Assembly: GCA_033855775.1 (NCBI GenBank)
Contig: JAWVFT010000005.1
Coordinates: 1 to 64,000, forward strand
Length of the DNA: 64,000 bases
Reading direction: 5' to 3'
Origin: DASVTR01 sp033855775
GTDB lineage: Bacteria; Acidobacteriota; Blastocatellia; Pyrinomonadales; Pyrinomonadaceae
Part shown: in pieces, positions 61,345 to 64,000 of the stretch
Layout of the letters: each line of letters starts with the position of its first letter
Numbering within the stretch: the first letter of the stretch is position 1
Notes under the pieces: generated by a model
Seen by the model: the letters and a program-made list of their open reading frames with translations, nothing else
Database searches by the model: none
What the model was told of the DNA's origin: nothing
Position numbers and translations under genes: made by a program

Positions 61345-62399
61345 GCGACGAAAGCCTTGAGATTGTTCCGTGGTCGTCGAGCCGCGAATCGCGCTGCGCG
61401 TATCTGCTGCCGCTCAGGCGCGTGCGCTTTGACGACGCGGAGGCCGCGGAGTTTGCCTCTTACTTTCGCCTTCTGGCCCGCGCTGGCTGCGACGTGCTGG
61501 TCGTTGACGGCTCGCCGCCGGAGGTCTTCGCCGCGCACGAGCGCGCATGGCAGGGCTTGTGCCGCCACGTCGCCGTCAATCCGAAATATAACTACCTTAA
61601 CGGCAAGGTCAACGGCGTGCTGACCGGCGTTGACCTTGCGAATTGCGAACGCATCATCCTCGCCGACGACGACATTCGTTGCACGGGCCGCGACGTTGAG
61701 CGCGCCTGCGCCCTACTCGACCGTCACGAGATGTTGAGGCCGCAAAACTATCTCAGCCCGCTGCCCGTCTGGGCGCGCACCGAAGCGGCGCGCATGCTCA
61801 TCAATCGCGGAGTCTTGCGCGCGGGCGACTATCCCGGCGCCTGCGCCTTTCGTCGCTCAACCTTTCTGCGTGTCGGTCACTACGACGGCGACGTGCTCTT
61901 CGACAACGAAGAGATAGTGCGTCACTTCATCGTCAAAGGGGCCGACGTTTTCTTCGCCCTAGACTTCTTTATCCTGAAGCGTCCACCGACCTTCAAGAAA
62001 TGGCTTGAGCAACGCCCGCGTCAGGCTTATGAAGATTTCGTGATGCGGGCGAAGACCGCGCTCTTCATGTCGCTCTTGCCGCTGGCCGCGCTGCTTGGAC
62101 TGTTCGGCGGCACTCGCGCGACGGCGGGCTTCGTCGCCTTAGTTTCAATCTGCGCGATGCTCTGCGCGTTGCGCGGACTCCGGCGCGACCGCGCGCATAG
62201 ATTCTTTCCCGCCAGCACGATTCTGTACGCGCCGCTCTGGACGCTGGAACGCGCGCTGAGCGTTTACTGGGCGCTCTACTGGCGCGCGACGCGCGGCGGC
62301 TATCCGTTCGGCGACCGCTTGCTGTCGAAAGGCACGGGCCGCGCTTGGGTGGCGGGCGGGCGCGTGCAGCGTCGCGCCCTGACCAGTCGCACGCGCTGA
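61341..62399 (+). CDS. GT2-like glycosyltransferase with membrane segments
   Basis: A 352-residue protein: nucleotide-sugar domain with KYNYLNGKVNG and the metal-binding LADDDIRC, a later DGDVLFDNEE, and two to three hydrophobic segments (about 235-280) near the C-terminus. The four-base overlap with the diiron gene implies coupled expression. It may glycosylate the pathway product or a lipid carrier; the donor and acceptor are unknown. Confidence 0.78.
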   Translation: MSDESLEIVPWSSSRESRCAYLLPLRRVRFDDAEAAEFASYFRLLARAGCDVLVVDGSPPEVFAAHERAWQGLCRHVAVNPKYNYLNGKVNGVLTGVDLANCERIILADDDIRCTGRDVERACALLDRHEMLRPQNYLSPLPVWARTEAARMLINRGVLRAGDYPGACAFRRSTFLRVGHYDGDVLFDNEEIVRHFIVKGADVFFALDFFILKRPPTFKKWLEQRPRQAYEDFVMRAKTALFMSLLPLAALLGLFGGTRATAGFVALVSICAMLCALRGLRRDRAHRFFPASTILYAPLWTLERALSVYWALYWRATRGGYPFGDRLLSKGTGRAWVAGGRVQRRALTSRTR

Positions 62400-62429
62400 A
62401 ATGTCGGGCCGGAGGAAGGAAAACAAAAG

Positions 62430-63932
62430 TTGACGCAGAGCGAAAAGGCGACGGCCCGGACCAACGCGCGCGACCGCGCAGACCTCGGCGACCTGCCGCC
62501 GGATGAGTTTCGCGCCGCCTTGCATCGCGCCGCAGACTGGATTGCAGACTATCGCGCGAGCATTGATGAGCGACGCATCTCGCCGGCGGTCGCGCCCGGC
62601 GACATCATCGCCAGCTTGCCCGCCGCGCCGCCCGAAGAGCCTGCGTCCTTCGATGAAATTTTTCGAGACTTTCAACAACTCATCGTTCCCAATCTAGTCC
62701 ATTGGGGCCACCCTGCGTTCCTCGGATATTTCGGTTCGACGACAACCGCGCCCGGCATTCTGGGCGAGATGCTGGCGGCGGCACTGAACGTCAGCGCGAT
62801 GACCTGGCGCACTTCGCCCGCCGCGACCGAGTTGGAAGCGTTGACGCTCGACTGGCTGCGACAGATGCTTTGTCTATCATCAGCCTTCACTGGCGTCGTT
62901 TACGACACGGCCTCCGTCGCCGTCGTGCATGCCCTGGCGGCGGCGCGCGAGAGTCTCGGGATTGAAGCCAGAGCGCGCGGCCTCTGCGGTCGAAAGGATG
63001 TGCCGCCTCTGCGCGTCTACGCTTCGGAGCAGGCGCATAGCTCGATTGAGAAGGCGGCCATCACGCTCGGGCTTGGCGAGCAAAACGTGCGGCGCGTGCC
63101 AAGCGATGAAGCTTATCGCATGAACGTCGCGGCCCTACGGCGTGCCATTGAGGAAGACTTGAGCGCGGGCTTGTTGCCGCTGGCCGTCGTCTCGACCATC
63201 GGGACGACTTCGGCGACGAGCGTTGACCCGACCGCAGAGATTGCCGCCGTGTGCCGCGAGCATCGCGTCTGGCTGCACGTCGATGCGGCCTACGGCGGCG
63301 CGATTGCGTTGCTGCCCGAAGGTCGCTCGTTACTGAACGGCGTCGAGGCGGCTGACTCAATCGTCGTCAACCCGCACAAGTGGCTGTTCGTTCCGCTCGA
63401 CTTCAGCGCGCTCTACGTTCGCCGGCCGGAGCTGTTGCGCTCCACCTTTTCGCTTGTGCCGGAATACCTGCGCGGCGACGCGGAGCAGGCAGAGCGCAAC
63501 TACATGGATTACGGCATCCAACTCGGGCGACGCTTTCGCGCGCTCAAGGCTTGGATGGTCATTCGCAGCTTTGGCCGCCGCGGCCTCGCCGCCCGCATCC
63601 GCGAGCACATACGGCTGGCTCGCCTCTTCGCCTCATGGCTCGACAGCGACGCACGCTTCGAGTTGCTGGCTCCGGTCACGATGGCTGTCGTCTGCTTTCG
63701 CGTCGCGCCGCGCGGCTTTCGTCAACAGTCGGACGAAGCGTTGAATGACTTCAACCGGCGGCTGGTCGAAGCCGTCAACGCGACGGGCCGCGCTTACCTG
63801 ACTCATACCACCTTGCGCGGGCGCATCGCCATGCGGCTCGCCGTCGGAAACGTGCTGACCGAAGAATCGCACCTCGCGCGAGTCTTTGAACTCATCAAGA
63901 CTGAGGCCGAGCGCATCTCGTCGAGCGTTTGA
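62430..63932 (+). CDS. Group II PLP-dependent decarboxylase
   Basis: A 500-residue aromatic-amino-acid/glutamate decarboxylase-fold enzyme: HWGHPAFLGYF, MTWRTSPAATELE, DAAYGGA and PLP lysine in VNPHKW. It decarboxylates an amino acid to an amine; the aspartate, tyrosine, tryptophan and related types cannot be separated by eye. Start is TTG 62430, preceded by GGAGGAAGGAAAA. It follows the glycosyltransferase gene by 30 bases and completes the four-gene operon. Confidence 0.92.
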   Translation: MTQSEKATARTNARDRADLGDLPPDEFRAALHRAADWIADYRASIDERRISPAVAPGDIIASLPAAPPEEPASFDEIFRDFQQLIVPNLVHWGHPAFLGYFGSTTTAPGILGEMLAAALNVSAMTWRTSPAATELEALTLDWLRQMLCLSSAFTGVVYDTASVAVVHALAAARESLGIEARARGLCGRKDVPPLRVYASEQAHSSIEKAAITLGLGEQNVRRVPSDEAYRMNVAALRRAIEEDLSAGLLPLAVVSTIGTTSATSVDPTAEIAAVCREHRVWLHVDAAYGGAIALLPEGRSLLNGVEAADSIVVNPHKWLFVPLDFSALYVRRPELLRSTFSLVPEYLRGDAEQAERNYMDYGIQLGRRFRALKAWMVIRSFGRRGLAARIREHIRLARLFASWLDSDARFELLAPVTMAVVCFRVAPRGFRQQSDEALNDFNRRLVEAVNATGRAYLTHTTLRGRIAMRLAVGNVLTEESHLARVFELIKTEAERISSSV

Positions 63933-64000
63933 ACTGAGCGATGATTGCTCCGCCTGTGATTGCCGGACGACGCGCGCCCGGCTTGGCTTCCGGCGCTGGC

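Overview
The window looks like a chromosomal piece of an Acidobacteriota genome, most likely the Blastocatellia/Pyrinomonadales side. I infer this from the moderately high GC, the very large TonB-dependent receptor with a carboxypeptidase-regulatory-like N-terminus, a Ser/Thr kinase fused to a TolB-like/TPR output region, and the richness in pectinases. No rRNA or tRNA gene was recognised. The placement rests on family knowledge, not on a database search.

Region 1 (1-2135 and 9849-27467) is a pectin and uronate utilisation locus. It encodes a GH28 polygalacturonase fused to a CE12-like esterase, gluconokinase, a cupin, a GH105 unsaturated rhamnogalacturonyl hydrolase, a FadR-type regulator, KDPG aldolase, KDG kinase, an ExuT-like transporter, an M24-fold protein that has lost metal ligands, two SDR dehydrogenases (one KduD-like), a NagB-fold sugar-phosphate isomerase, a UxaA-type dehydratase, an EamA transporter, a GH43 enzyme, a CE8 pectin methylesterase and a second CE12 esterase. 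The steps from polymer to pyruvate plus glyceraldehyde-3-phosphate are mostly present, but UxaC, UxaB and KduI are not in the window. The locus is interrupted at 2170-7138 by an IS630-like remnant and an AT-richer three-gene signalling operon, and then by a kinase gene.

Region 2 (27485-38617) is amino-acid biosynthesis. A minus-strand cysteine module has a MoaD/CysO-like domain fused to a MoeB-type E1 and a rhodanese, followed by a JAMM peptidase and CysM. Next is an aromatic operon (chorismate mutase, prephenate dehydrogenase, DAHP synthase). Its 549-base leader contains a consensus promoter, a Tyr/Phe-rich 28-residue leader peptide and a strong intrinsic terminator, which together read as a classical transcription attenuator. 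Divergently, asd-lysC-thrC-thrB form a threonine operon.

Region 3 (38719-46051) holds a DUF5996 protein, an ArsR-type regulator whose promoter motif is duplicated word for word ahead of a thioredoxin/aldo-keto reductase/old-yellow-enzyme group, a candidate free-standing small RNA between convergent genes (about 43607-43743), an amidohydrolase and a TetR regulator. Region 4 (46179-56371) has the TonB receptor, with a TetR-like operator upstream, followed by an acyl-metabolism group: two alpha/beta hydrolases, a KAS III-like protein lacking its catalytic His and Asn, an acyl-CoA ligase, a MaoC hydratase and an MFS transporter.

Region 5 (56399-63932) holds a Mug-type DNA glycosylase, a sorbosone-dehydrogenase-like lipoprotein, an RsbRD-N-like protein and a tightly packed operon of a DDAH-type guanidino hydrolase, a heme-oxygenase-fold diiron enzyme, a glycosyltransferase and a group II PLP decarboxylase. 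That operon is the best candidate in the window for an undescribed small-molecule pathway. Several intergenic regions carry perfect short tandem duplications (13-20 bp), which appears to be a habit of this genome.
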